From Rhizobium redzepovicii (GTDB lineage Bacteria; Pseudomonadota; Alphaproteobacteria; Rhizobiales; Rhizobiaceae), in NCBI RefSeq assembly GCF_019793435.1, contig NZ_JAILYH010000007.1, forward strand, positions 248,001 to 312,000: a stretch of 64,000 bases of DNA. Direction: 5' to 3'. Below are positions 34,550-43,364 of the stretch, piece by piece. Each line of letters opens with the position of its first letter. The first letter of the stretch is position 1. The notes beneath the pieces were generated by a model. That model saw only the letters and a list, made by a program, of their open reading frames with translations. It did not search any database and was not told the DNA's origin. Both the position numbers and the translations under genes were made by a program.

Positions 34550-34825
34550 TTATTCGGAATCGGTCTTCCCGTTAGCCAAGCGAGTTGAAGTCAGATTCGG
34601 CTGGACCAGTCTCTTGCTGGCAAAAGCCCTGCCGAAATGCGATTTCAGGTATGTTTCGAATTCAAGCGCCTTGTGCTTGTCACGAAAGGCGCAATACCAG
34701 AGCAAATTCCATGGTGCAAATTTGGCAGTGTGGGTAGATTTTCCGGCGTTGTGAGCGGCGAATCGCTGTTTCAGATCTGCGGTAGAGCCAGTGTATTCCT
34801 GATCGGAAAAATCGACGCTGCGGAC
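34550..34825 (-). pseudogene. GIY-YIG endonuclease-like gene lacking its 5' end
   Basis: On the minus strand the frame reads RSVDFSDQEYTGSTADLKQR and continues with FAAHNAGKSTHTAKFAPWNL, WYCAFRDKHKALEFETYLKS and FGRAFASKRLV. This is the single-domain GIY-YIG (YhbQ/UPF0213) pattern from its second (YIG) motif to the C-terminus. The first ~10 residues with the GIY strand (normally like YYVYLLRS) are missing. An in-frame TAG stands 10 codons before the conserved part and no ATG, GTG or TTG occurs between, so translation cannot start normally. The break is about 90 bases from the 3' end of tRNA-Ala. It is most likely a remnant. Confidence 0.72.
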
Positions 34826-34917
34826 AGCACGTCGTCGCCCTTCGGGCTATGCCGGGCACTGCTTCGGCCTAACGGTCTCCCGCGGCTGCGCCACGCGAAG
34901 CCCGTAAGGGCGAAGCG

Positions 34918-34993
<76 letters not shown>

Positions 34994-35093
34994 ATCAAGG
35001 TGGTCCGGCTGAGCGCCGGTCCTGGGATGCTTCGCAGGGCGTGCCCTGCGGAGTGGCGGCTTATTACTTCCGGTTTTCGGAGATAGCAAGCCT

Positions 35094-35134
35094 AAAAAAT
35101 TCGGCCCGGAGAATTTTTTCCTCACCGGGCCGAA
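35094..35134 (-). terminator. Rho-independent terminator after the FYDLN-acid gene
   Basis: Arms TTCGGCCCGG and CCGGGCCGAA (10 bp, perfect) enclose a 15-base loop. On the minus strand the hairpin is followed by TTTTTTAGG. It begins nine bases after the FYDLN-acid gene stop codon. Confidence 0.85.
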
Positions 35135-35143
35135 ATGCAGCCG

Positions 35144-35527
35144 TCAAACTTCGTCTTCGTCGCCGGTCACGCCGATGATGTCGCTCATGTCGTCATCGTC
35201 ATCGTCTTCGTCGGGTGTGAGGAAGGTATCGTCGTCGTCATCGCCTTCGATTTCGACATCGTCGTCGCCGATATCGGGGATGTCGTCGCCGGAGGCGGCG
35301 TCATCGGCATCCTCAAGCGAAACCAGTTCGACTTCGGTGTTTTCGGTATCGACTTCCGCAACCTCGTCCTCTTCGGCAACATCGGCGATCGCCGAGGTTT
35401 CCTCGAAGAAGGACAGGGGGTAGGACTTGCCGGTATAAGGAGAAACGATCGGATCCCGGTTCAGATCATAAAACTTCTTGCCGGTTTCCGGATCGGTACG
35501 CTTGGTTCCAAGTTCCGCTTTCGCCAC
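35144..35527 (-). CDS. FYDLN-acid family protein (TIGR02300)
   Basis: This 127-residue protein has a conserved N-terminus (KAELGTKRTDPETGKKFYDL, SPYTGKSYPLSFFE) containing the FYDLN motif. An extremely acidic tail from about residue 50 has two long Asp/Glu runs (GDDDDDTFL and PDEDDDDDDMSD). The start is the GTG at 35527, giving VAKAELGTKR with GAGG upstream. The family is conserved across alphaproteobacteria, usually near aroA-cmk-rpsA, and has no known biochemical role. The acidic tail suggests binding to a basic partner, which is inference. Confidence 0.92.
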   Translation of the reverse strand: MAKAELGTKRTDPETGKKFYDLNRDPIVSPYTGKSYPLSFFEETSAIADVAEEDEVAEVDTENTEVELVSLEDADDAASGDDIPDIGDDDVEIEGDDDDDTFLTPDEDDDDDDMSDIIGVTGDEDEV

Positions 35528-35854
35528 TATAAGCCTCGTGAGAATGGCCGAATGCAAGATTCGGCAAATGCCGTTCAAGCCGGCGTTCCATCGGAATTTA
35601 TAAGCCGGTCCCCTTAATCGCTGCGGCTTCCCATGTCAAAGCCAAACTTTATGATCGGAGCGCAAGCTATTTCCGCCAGCGGCGGATGACCGCCCGGCGC
35701 GTTTATGGTAACGAGCCGCGGCAGCCGCAGAGCTGAACGAAGATCGTCACCGGAAGGTTCGGTCTTGCGCAGGAAATCCTGCGCCTTTACAAAGGATTAC
35801 GCCGTGCATGGCGCCGCGCCGCCGCCTTTCAGCCAGGTGCCCCAGGATCGACAC
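35528..35854. other. intergenic region between FYDLN-acid gene and cmk, no aroA
   Basis: These 327 bases lie between the divergent FYDLN-acid gene and cmk. I see no gene. An in-frame extension of cmk to 35705 lacks family similarity and a ribosome binding site. In several related alphaproteobacteria aroA occupies this place; no aroA motif is present here. Confidence 0.5.
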
Positions 35855-36502
35855 ATGAGCAGCAAGACTTTCACCATCGCCATCGATGGCCCGGCTGCGG
35901 CCGGCAAGGGCACGCTTTCGCGCCGCATCGCCGAGCAATACGGCTTCCATCATCTCGACACCGGCCTGACCTACCGCGCCACGGCCAAGGCGCTGCTCGA
36001 CGCCGGCCTGCCGTTTGACGACGAGGCGGTGGCCGAAAAGATCGCGCGGGAGGTTGAACTCGCCGGATTGGATCGCGATATACTTTCCAAGCATGAGATC
36101 GGCGAAGCGGCCTCGAAAATAGCCGTGATGCCGGCGGTGCGTCGGGCCCTGGTCGAGGCACAGCGACGATTTGCGACCAAGGCGCCGGGAACCGTGCTCG
36201 ACGGGCGCGATATCGGCACGGTCGTCTGCCCGGATGCACCGGTCAAACTCTATGTGACGGCAACGCCGGAGGTGCGCGCTAGACGCCGTTACGACGAGAT
36301 TCTCGGCAAGGGGGCGACGGCGGATTTCGATGTGATTTTCGAGGACGTGAAGCGGCGCGACGAACGCGACATGGGACGGGCCGACAGCCCTTTGAAACCA
36401 GCTGATGATGCGCACTTGCTTGATACGTCGGAAATGAGTATAGAGGCCGCGTTTCAAGCCGCTCAATCGATCATCGATGCGGTCTTGAGCCGAAATGCCT
36501 AA
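35855..36502 (+). CDS. cmk: cytidylate kinase
   Basis: This 215-residue essential enzyme phosphorylates CMP and dCMP with ATP. The P-loop [12 protein letters not shown] is at 12-23, [11 protein letters not shown] binds the nucleotide, and [20 protein letters not shown] with RARRRYDEI are family signatures. The length fits bacterial Cmk (about 215-225). The ATG at 35855 ([19 protein letters not shown]) is the conserved start. rpsA follows after 177 bases, the usual order in proteobacteria. Confidence 0.96.
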   Translation: MSSKTFTIAIDGPAAAGKGTLSRRIAEQYGFHHLDTGLTYRATAKALLDAGLPFDDEAVAEKIAREVELAGLDRDILSKHEIGEAASKIAVMPAVRRALVEAQRRFATKAPGTVLDGRDIGTVVCPDAPVKLYVTATPEVRARRRYDEILGKGATADFDVIFEDVKRRDERDMGRADSPLKPADDAHLLDTSEMSIEAAFQAAQSIIDAVLSRNA

Positions 36503-36679
36503 ATTCAAGCGATTTTGCATGCTCAGACGCATGGATCGCTTCTAATACAGCAGCCTGAAATTCCGTCCAAGCGCCGGATTGCCTTCGTGAAAGAGGGCGG
36601 ACTGGGTTCAGGCCCGTTCAACGCAAACCAACCGGCGCATACGTGTCCGCTCCGCTATTCAGGACACGCAGGAGATTTT

Positions 36680-38383
36680 ATGTCAGTAGCTACTCCCTCT
36701 CGCGAGGATTTCGCGGCCCTTCTCGAAGAGTCCTTTGCCAAGAACGATCTGGCCGAAGGCTATGTCACCAAGGGCATCGTCACGGGCATCGAAAAGGATG
36801 TCGCCGTTGTCGACGTCGGCCTGAAGGTCGAAGGCCGCATCGCGCTCAAGGAATTCGGCGCGCGCGCCAAGGATGGCCAGCTCAAGGTTGGCGATGAAGT
36901 CGAAGTTTACGTTGAGCGCATTGAAAACGCGCTCGGCGAAGCCGTTCTGTCGCGCGAGAAGGCTCGCCGCGAAGAGAGCTGGGTCAAGCTCGAAGCCAAG
37001 TTCGAAGCCGGCGAGCGCGTCGAAGGCGTGATCTTCAACCAGGTCAAGGGCGGCTTCACGGTCGACCTCGACGGTGCGATCGCCTTCCTGCCGCGTTCGC
37101 AGGTCGATATCCGCCCGATCCGCGACGTCACGCCGCTGATGCACAACCCGCAGCCCTTCGAAATCCTCAAGATGGACAAGCGCCGCGGCAACATCGTCGT
37201 ATCGCGCCGTACGGTTCTGGAAGAATCCCGTGCCGAGCAGCGCTCTGAAATCGTTCAGAACCTCGAAGAAGGCCAGGTTGTTGACGGCGTCGTCAAGAAC
37301 ATCACCGATTACGGTGCGTTCGTCGACCTCGGCGGCATCGACGGCCTGCTGCACGTCACCGACATGGCATGGCGCCGTGTGAACCATCCATCGGAAATCC
37401 TGAACATCGGCCAGCAGGTCAAGGTTCAGATCATCCGCATCAACCAGGAAACCCACCGCATCTCGCTCGGCATGAAGCAGCTCGAGAGCGATCCTTGGGA
37501 TGGCATCCAGGCCAAGTATCCGGAAGGCAAGAAGATTTCCGGTACCGTCACGAATATCACCGACTACGGTGCATTCGTCGAGCTGGAGCCGGGCATTGAA
37601 GGCCTGATCCACATTTCGGAAATGTCCTGGACCAAGAAGAACGTACACCCCGGCAAGATCCTGTCCACCAGCCAGGAAGTCGAAGTCGTCGTTCTCGAAG
37701 TCGATCCGTCCAAGCGCCGTATCTCGCTCGGCCTCAAGCAGACGCTGGAAAACCCGTGGGCAGCATTCGCCCGCAGCCATCCGGCCGGCACTGAAGTCGA
37801 AGGCGAAGTCAAGAACAAGACCGAATTCGGCCTGTTCATCGGCCTCGACGGCGATGTCGACGGCATGGTGCACCTCTCCGACCTCGACTGGAACCGTCCG
37901 GGCGAACAGGTCATCGAGGAGTTCAACAAGGGTGACGTCGTCAAGGCCGTCGTTCTCGACGTCGATGTCGAGAAGGAACGTATCTCGCTCGGCATCAAGC
38001 AGCTCGGCAAGGATGCGGTCGGCGACGCCGCTGCATCGGGCGACCTGCGCAAGAATGCGGTCGTTTCCTGCGAAGTCATCGCGGTCAACGACGGCGGCGT
38101 CGAAGTGAAGCTCGTCAACCACGAGGACATCACTTCCTTCATCCGCCGCGCCGACCTCGCCCGCGACCGCGACGAACAGCGCCCCGAGCGCTTCTCGGTC
38201 GGCCAGGTCTTCGACGCCCGCGTCACCAACTTCTCCAAGAAGGACCGCAAGATCATGCTGTCCATCAAGGCTCTGGAGATTGCGGAAGAGAAGGAAGCCG
38301 TTGCCCAGTTCGGTTCGTCCGACAGCGGCGCTTCGCTCGGCGACATCCTGGGCGCAGCGCTCAAGAACCGCGGCGGCGAATAA
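36680..38383 (+). CDS. rpsA: 30S ribosomal protein S1
   Basis: This 567-residue protein helps the 30S subunit capture mRNA start regions. Six S1 RNA-binding repeats follow one another from about residue 30 to 540. Repeated GAFVDLGGIDGLLHVTDMAW, GAFVELEPGIEGLIHISEMS and GLFIGLDGDVDGMVHLSDLD show the canonical pattern, and the first and last repeats are more divergent. The ATG at 36680 has GGAG five bases upstream and begins MSVATPSREDFAALLEESF, the family start. The length matches alphaproteobacterial S1. A strong terminator follows at 38406. Confidence 0.97.
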   Translation: MSVATPSREDFAALLEESFAKNDLAEGYVTKGIVTGIEKDVAVVDVGLKVEGRIALKEFGARAKDGQLKVGDEVEVYVERIENALGEAVLSREKARREESWVKLEAKFEAGERVEGVIFNQVKGGFTVDLDGAIAFLPRSQVDIRPIRDVTPLMHNPQPFEILKMDKRRGNIVVSRRTVLEESRAEQRSEIVQNLEEGQVVDGVVKNITDYGAFVDLGGIDGLLHVTDMAWRRVNHPSEILNIGQQVKVQIIRINQETHRISLGMKQLESDPWDGIQAKYPEGKKISGTVTNITDYGAFVELEPGIEGLIHISEMSWTKKNVHPGKILSTSQEVEVVVLEVDPSKRRISLGLKQTLENPWAAFARSHPAGTEVEGEVKNKTEFGLFIGLDGDVDGMVHLSDLDWNRPGEQVIEEFNKGDVVKAVVLDVDVEKERISLGIKQLGKDAVGDAAASGDLRKNAVVSCEVIAVNDGGVEVKLVNHEDITSFIRRADLARDRDEQRPERFSVGQVFDARVTNFSKKDRKIMLSIKALEIAEEKEAVAQFGSSDSGASLGDILGAALKNRGGE

Positions 38384-38405
38384 GCCTCGCATCAGCCTTT
38401 GAATT

Positions 38406-38443
38406 GAAGAACCCGCCGGAGCGATCCGGCGGGTTCTTCATTT
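38406..38443. terminator. Rho-independent terminator between rpsA and convergent gene
   Basis: A 15-bp perfect stem GAAGAACCCGCCGGA / TCCGGCGGGTTCTTC encloses a GCGA loop and is followed by ATTTTC. It lies 23 bases after the rpsA stop and 10 bases before the stop of the minus-strand gene, so it can serve both. Confidence 0.9.
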
Positions 38444-38452
38444 TCAGGTTAT

Positions 38453-40003
38453 TTATTCCCAGCCGACCATGCGCTGATAGAGCGCATAAACCGGGTCGGC
38501 GGCCGCGCCTGACTGATATGGCGTCGGCTCGGTATCGATCATTCTCGGCGTCCGGCGCTGAGGCGCCGCATTGGCTGCTTCGCCATCGGCCGCGGCATCC
38601 CCGCCGCCGGATTGCGCCTGCTGCTTATCCTCTTGCTGCTGATCTGGCGGTGCCCCATCGTGGTGGTGCTGATTCTGGTGGCTGGTTTCATCCGCCTTCC
38701 CGTTCGGCGGGACATCCTTGGCGAACTGATAGGGCAGCTGCGTATAGGCAAGTCCCTCCGGCATCCTTGCTGCAAGCGGGACATAGGCCGTCTCGGGAAT
38801 CGCCGTCATTGGCAGTGGCGCATCGGTCTCTTTCGGTTGGCGGGCAGCCGCAGCCACGATCTCCGTTTCCATCGGCGATGGGTGCAGCGCTGCGGAGGGG
38901 CGCGCGTCGGCTGCTGCGAGGTCAGCCGGCTGCCTGGTCAAGGTTTCGGCCGCATCGCTGATGACGGCATCGTCGAGTATCGTATCGATCTCCACGGCCG
39001 CTTCGACGGGACCATCCTCCAGCACCGCTTCGACATCCTGCTCGCGGATGATGGTGACAATCATCTCGGAGACCTCTTCGGTCATCGAAGCGGCAATTCC
39101 TGTCCAGTTCCTTGGAATGACAGGATCGCCCTTTTCCGACACAGTGCGAGGCTGGAGGGCGGGCGCCTCCGGCGTTTCCCGCGCCTCCTCGGCCGCTGTG
39201 GCTTCGGCCGGCAAGGCTGGCGCGGTGTCGATCTCCTGCCGTTCAGATTCTTCCGCGGCGACCTCGCTTGCCGCTGCCGACGCGGACTGAGCCCGGTTTT
39301 CAGGCCGCGGCGTTTCCGGATCGGCTACCTCAACGGCCTCGGCGATCACCGCTTCCTCGGCGGTGGCCAGCGCCGCCGCCTCGATGAGCGCGCCGGGCGG
39401 CGCCGACAGCTCGTCTGCCGGCTTGCGCATGGCGGCAGGCTCATGATCCTCATGCAGCTGGATCTCCGGCCGGGCTTCAGCGCGCATCGGCGAAGCGTCA
39501 TTCTGGCCGTACGAGCGCACGACAGCGCGAGCGGCGAGATCGCGGTCCTTGTAGCGGACGATTTCCAGATAGGCGACGATCCGCGCCGCTTCCGGGCCTG
39601 CAGGGTTCTTCAGGGCTGCGGCAATCATCCGAAGTGGCAGGCTGTGGCCTTGCTCCGTCAATTGGCGCTCGACCTCGTCGATTCTGACGCCCGGCAGCCG
39701 CAGGATGGCATCGGCTAGCCGGGAGGCGAAGGCAAGATTGGTTTCGTCCTCGCCGCGATCTAGCGAGATGGCGCGGCCGGCGGCATCAATGGCATCGAAG
39801 AGGGCCTCGATCATGCGCTCGCGTGCGGCAAGCAGCAGGATACTGAGCTTGCCGGCAACGGCGGAATTCAGGTCGGCGGCTTCGACGGCGTTGACCGACG
39901 CGGGAGCAATCACAGAACGGCCGAGGCCGCCGGCGACGATCGCCGCAGTCTGGCCTTGAGACGAAAAGCTTGCATTGGACGCTGCACGAACGGGAGTCAA
40001 CAT
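38453..40003 (-). CDS. low-complexity protein of unknown function
   Basis: This 516-residue protein has an ordered N-terminal ~165 residues (ARERMIEALFDAIDAAGRAI, FASRLADAILRLPGVRIDEV, LPLRMIAAALKNPAGPEAAR) that look helical. A long Ala/Glu/Pro-rich stretch (about 180-400) is probably disordered. The C-terminus has a Gln/His-rich patch (SHQNQHHHDGAPPDQQQEDK) and ends PVYALYQRMVGWE. No signal peptide is evident. It is convergent with rpsA. The low-complexity composition means that similarity searches will be noisy. I recognise no function. Confidence 0.75.
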   Translation of the reverse strand: MLTPVRAASNASFSSQGQTAAIVAGGLGRSVIAPASVNAVEAADLNSAVAGKLSILLLAARERMIEALFDAIDAAGRAISLDRGEDETNLAFASRLADAILRLPGVRIDEVERQLTEQGHSLPLRMIAAALKNPAGPEAARIVAYLEIVRYKDRDLAARAVVRSYGQNDASPMRAEARPEIQLHEDHEPAAMRKPADELSAPPGALIEAAALATAEEAVIAEAVEVADPETPRPENRAQSASAAASEVAAEESERQEIDTAPALPAEATAAEEARETPEAPALQPRTVSEKGDPVIPRNWTGIAASMTEEVSEMIVTIIREQDVEAVLEDGPVEAAVEIDTILDDAVISDAAETLTRQPADLAAADARPSAALHPSPMETEIVAAAARQPKETDAPLPMTAIPETAYVPLAARMPEGLAYTQLPYQFAKDVPPNGKADETSHQNQHHHDGAPPDQQQEDKQQAQSGGGDAAADGEAANAAPQRRTPRMIDTEPTPYQSGAAADPVYALYQRMVGWE

Positions 40004-40232
40004 GGCATGCTCCTTTCGTAAAGTGACGATGAAAGCAGGCTCTATAAAGGACCGCGCTCATCCGGCCCCTTGCATCCCCGCAGATCCTCCTGTCCGCATG
40101 ACGCAATACCGGCGTCATCGAAATGCATAAATATTAATGGGAATTTTAGGAAAGAGGCGTTAACGAATTGCTAACGGCCGCGGACCAGCCGCTTCCACGA
40201 TCCTTGTTTCACGCAAGGCGCGGGCAATTTAC

Positions 40233-40859
40233 TCAGCTATGGGCGAAGATATCGGCCTCTTCCCAGCCGAGCAGGTCGAGCTTGGCGCGGGTCGGCAGGA
40301 ATGCGAAGCAGGCCGTCGCATGGTCGAAGCGGCCGTCGCGGATCAGGCGCGCGGTCAGCTTGTCGCGCAAAGCATGCAGGTAAAGCACGTCGGAAGCGGC
40401 ATATTCGAGCTGGGCCGGAGACAGCGTTTCGGCCGCCCAATCTGAAGACTGCTGCGCCTTGGAGATATCGACGTCCAGCATCTCCTTGAGATTGTCCTTG
40501 AGGCCGTGGCGATCCGTATAGGTGCGGATCAGGCGCGAAGCGATCTTGGTGCAGAAGACCGGGTTCGTCGTGACGCCGAAAGTGTGGAAGAGCACGGCAA
40601 TATCGAAGCGGCCGTAATGAAAGATCTTCTGATGGGTCGGATCTTCGAGCAGGGCGACGAGATTGGGAGCCGCTTTCTGGCCGGCGGCGATGCGGATGAC
40701 GTCGGCGGTGCCATCACCAGGTGAAAGCTGGACGACACAGAGCCTGTCCCGGCGTGGCACCAGGCCGAGCGTTTCGGTGTCGATGGCAATCGCGCCGGTG
40801 TAGCGCGCGGCATCGGCCGCGGAAATGTCGCCTTCGTGATAACGTATGGTGGCGGCCAT
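40233..40859 (-). CDS. ribonuclease D-like 3'-5' exonuclease
   Basis: This 208-residue single-domain DEDDy exonuclease carries the Exo I motif AIDTETLGL, Exo II with HYGRFDIAVLFHTFG and Exo III YAASDVLYLHAL. It lacks the HRDC domains of full RNase D, as usual for the short alphaproteobacterial form. The start at 40859 (MAATIRYHEGDI) fits the family, and an upstream extension has no similarity. It probably trims RNA 3' ends. It stands alone between two intergenic regions. Confidence 0.9.
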   Translation of the reverse strand: MAATIRYHEGDISAADAARYTGAIAIDTETLGLVPRRDRLCVVQLSPGDGTADVIRIAAGQKAAPNLVALLEDPTHQKIFHYGRFDIAVLFHTFGVTTNPVFCTKIASRLIRTYTDRHGLKDNLKEMLDVDISKAQQSSDWAAETLSPAQLEYAASDVLYLHALRDKLTARLIRDGRFDHATACFAFLPTRAKLDLLGWEEADIFAHS

Positions 40860-40884
40860 GAGACTATCTTTCGTTCGAATGCGT

Positions 40885-40985
40885 CCCCGACAGCGCCGCG
40901 CGTCTTTCAGACGCGCAAAGCACGCTGCGGTACTTATGAATTGCAGTATAATTTTATCCTTAAATCGGTTCCGATTTAAGGAATT
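40885..40985. repeat. intergenic element with two inverted repeats
   Basis: GCGCGTCT-TTC-AGACGCGC at 40898-40916 is followed, 41 bases on, by CCTTAAATCGG-TT-CCGATTTAAGG at 40958-40981. Both stems are perfect. From memory, this two-hairpin unit is common between genes in Rhizobium chromosomes. It lies upstream of the RNase D-like gene and downstream of the regulator gene on the same strand. Confidence 0.6.
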
Positions 40986-41044
40986 ATGCACTAGCCCTAT
41001 AGCGCAAAGCCGCAAAATGCGAAACCGCTTCCTCTGCAGGCGCT

Positions 41045-41854
41045 TCAGAATGTCGGCGGCGTGTTGATCCAGAGAAGCACAGTTTCGCCGTCGTGGCGGT
41101 TACGCCAGGAATGGTAGCGGCGGCTTTCGAAATAAAGTGAATCGCCCGGACCGAGATCGAAGAACTGATCGCTGTCGAGCACCAGCTCGAGCCGGCCGGA
41201 CAGGACATGCATAAATTCCTCGCCTTCATGGCGATAGGCGCCTTCACTCGCAGCGCCCGGCGCCAGCACGAAACGATGGCAATCCATCATTCTCGGGCCT
41301 TCGGCAAGCAACTGCACCGCAACTCCAGGCGTCGTTTCCGGCCAGCTGCGCCATTCCCCGGCACGCACCAGCACCGGCACCTCGGCGCTTTCTTCGCCGG
41401 AGAGACGTGAGACAGTGGTGCCGTAATACTCGGCGAGGTCATGCAGCGTCTTGAAACCGACGCCCTGCGAGGTGCGCTCCAGCGTCGAAAGTGTCGAGGA
41501 GGTGACGCCGATATCGCCGGCCACCTGATCCAGCGTCTTGCCGGCGGCGTGGCGCAGGCTGCGCAGCTTGCGGCCGAGGCCGGTATCCTGACTTGCCTCG
41601 GCGCCATCGGCGGAAGGTTCCTCACCTTCCAGCGCCTCGCGGATGGCGGCGGGATTGAGACCGCGTTCGGCCCGATACCAGGAGATGCGCTTCAGCCGCG
41701 CCACATCCTCGGCGCTGTATTGGCGATGACCGGTCTGCGAACGGCCGGGAACGACCAGGCCCTGGCTTTCCCAGAGACGCAGCGTCGAGGCCGAAACGCC
41801 CGCCAGCCGTGCGGCTTCCGCCACCTTGTAGCGTACCGGCCCGTTATCGTTCAT
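41045..41854 (-). CDS. MerR-HTH / XRE-HTH / cupin three-domain regulator
   Basis: This 269-residue protein has an N-terminal MerR-type winged helix (YKVAEAARLAGVSASTLRLW, GHRQYSAEDVARLKRISWYR, about 5-75). A central XRE-type helix-turn-helix follows (LRSLRHAAGKTLDQVAGDIG, SSTLSTLERTSQG, about 95-155), then a C-terminal cupin (YRHEGEEFMHVLSGRLELVL, LGPGDSLYFESRRYHSWRN). The cupin probably binds a small effector. It is divergent from gabT, so control of GABA catabolism is the likely role. The ATG at 41854 begins MNDNGPVRYKV; the ribosome binding site is weak. Confidence 0.85.
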   Translation of the reverse strand: MNDNGPVRYKVAEAARLAGVSASTLRLWESQGLVVPGRSQTGHRQYSAEDVARLKRISWYRAERGLNPAAIREALEGEEPSADGAEASQDTGLGRKLRSLRHAAGKTLDQVAGDIGVTSSTLSTLERTSQGVGFKTLHDLAEYYGTTVSRLSGEESAEVPVLVRAGEWRSWPETTPGVAVQLLAEGPRMMDCHRFVLAPGAASEGAYRHEGEEFMHVLSGRLELVLDSDQFFDLGPGDSLYFESRRYHSWRNRHDGETVLLWINTPPTF

Positions 41855-42020
41855 CCGCCAATATCCCCGATTCCAATCGCTGCCGAGCATTTATCAAAAT
41901 GCGTGATGTTTGAAGCAAAAAATCCCACTTGTTTTCTTGCAGGAAAAATGTAGGAGTTTTATAGGCAAATTGCAGAACTTATACAAGATAATTTCAAACC
42001 CTTCAGACAGGAGCGCATCG

Positions 42021-43301
42021 ATGACCGCGACGAGCCTTACGGACCGGAAGAACGCCGCCATTTCACGGGGCGTCGGCATGACGACCCAGATCTATGCCGA
42101 TCGCGCCGAGAATGCCGAGATCTGGGACAAGGAAGGCCGTCGCTACATCGATTTCGCCGCCGGCATCGCCGTTCTCAACACCGGCCACCGCCATCCCCGG
42201 GTCATCGCAGCGGTCAAGGATCAGCTCGATCGCTTCACCCATACCTGCCATCAGGTCGTGCCCTACGAAAGCTATGTGCATCTCGCCGAACGGCTGAACG
42301 CGCTGGTGCCTGGTGATTTCGAGAAGAAGACGATCTTCGTAACGACGGGCGCAGAAGCGGTCGAAAATGCCGTCAAGATCGCCCGTGCGGCAACCCGCCG
42401 TTCGGCCGTCATCGCCTTTGGTGGCGGCTTTCACGGCCGCACCTTCATGGGCATGGCGCTGACCGGCAAGGTGGTGCCCTACAAGGTCGGCTTCGGCGCC
42501 ATGCCGGGCGACGTCTTCCACGTCCCCTTCCCGGTCGAACTGCACGGCGTCACCGCCGACCAGTCGCTCGCGGCGCTGAAGAAGCTCTTCGCCGCCGATG
42601 TCGATCCGCAGCGTGTCGCCGCCATCATCCTCGAGCCGGTGCAGGGCGAAGGCGGCTTCTATTCCGCACCCCCAGCTTTCATGAAGGCGCTGCGCGAGCT
42701 TTGCGACCAGCACGGCATGCTGCTGATCGCCGACGAGGTGCAGACCGGTTTTGCCCGCACCGGCCGGATGTTCGCGATGGATCATCACGAGGTGGCGGCC
42801 GACCTGACGACAATGGCAAAGAGCCTTGCCGGCGGCTTTCCGCTCGCCGCCGTCACCGGCCGCGCCGAAATCATGGATGCGCCGGGACCGGGCGGGCTCG
42901 GCGGCACCTATGGCGGTAATCCGCTCGGCATCGCGGCCGCCCACGCAGTGCTCGACGTCATTGCCGACGAGGATCTCTGCGGCCGTGCCGACCAGCTCGG
43001 CGGCCGGCTGAAGCAGCGGTTGGAATCGCTGCGCGAGACAGTGCCCGAGATCGTCGATATCCGCGGGCCGGGCTTCATGAACGCCGTCGAATTCAACGAC
43101 CGAAAGACGGGATTGCCGAGCGCCGATTTCGCCAACCGGGTGCGGCTGGCAGCACTCGGCAAGGGCTTGATCCTGCTCACTTGCGGCGTCCACGGCAACG
43201 TCATCCGCTTTCTCGCGCCGATCACCATCCAGGACGAAGTGTTCGGCGAGGCGCTCGACATTCTCGAGGCCTCGATGCTGGAAGCGACTTCGGCCAAGTG
43301 A
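42021..43301 (+). CDS. gabT: 4-aminobutyrate aminotransferase
   Basis: This 426-residue class III PLP aminotransferase converts GABA and 2-oxoglutarate to succinate semialdehyde and glutamate. AAGIAVLNTGHRHPRVIAAV, the cofactor region VTTGAEAVENAVKIAR, the aspartate motif LLIADEVQTGFARTGRMFA and the PLP lysine in TMAKSLAGGFPLAAVTG (about residue 268) are characteristic. The length equals E. coli GabT. The ATG at 42021 follows CAGGAG. gabD follows after 63 bases. In legume symbiosis GABA is an abundant nodule metabolite, so the locus is useful to a rhizobium. Confidence 0.95.
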   Translation: MTATSLTDRKNAAISRGVGMTTQIYADRAENAEIWDKEGRRYIDFAAGIAVLNTGHRHPRVIAAVKDQLDRFTHTCHQVVPYESYVHLAERLNALVPGDFEKKTIFVTTGAEAVENAVKIARAATRRSAVIAFGGGFHGRTFMGMALTGKVVPYKVGFGAMPGDVFHVPFPVELHGVTADQSLAALKKLFAADVDPQRVAAIILEPVQGEGGFYSAPPAFMKALRELCDQHGMLLIADEVQTGFARTGRMFAMDHHEVAADLTTMAKSLAGGFPLAAVTGRAEIMDAPGPGGLGGTYGGNPLGIAAAHAVLDVIADEDLCGRADQLGGRLKQRLESLRETVPEIVDIRGPGFMNAVEFNDRKTGLPSADFANRVRLAALGKGLILLTCGVHGNVIRFLAPITIQDEVFGEALDILEASMLEATSAK

Positions 43302-43364
43302 CGCGATGGGTCCCGAATTACAAGGGTTGCCGGCAACAGGCGGCCGCTCCCAAGGAGATATGAC

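Noticed and set aside
34826..34917. GC-rich palindromic stretch after tRNA-Ala as a terminator
   Set aside because: Short inverted repeats such as GCCCGAAGGGC are present, but there is no long stem followed by a T run on the minus strand.
36683..38392. A 569-codon open frame on the minus strand opposite rpsA
   Set aside because: It exists because of the GC-rich codon pattern of rpsA; it has no ribosome binding site and no recognisable domain, while rpsA on the other strand is certain.
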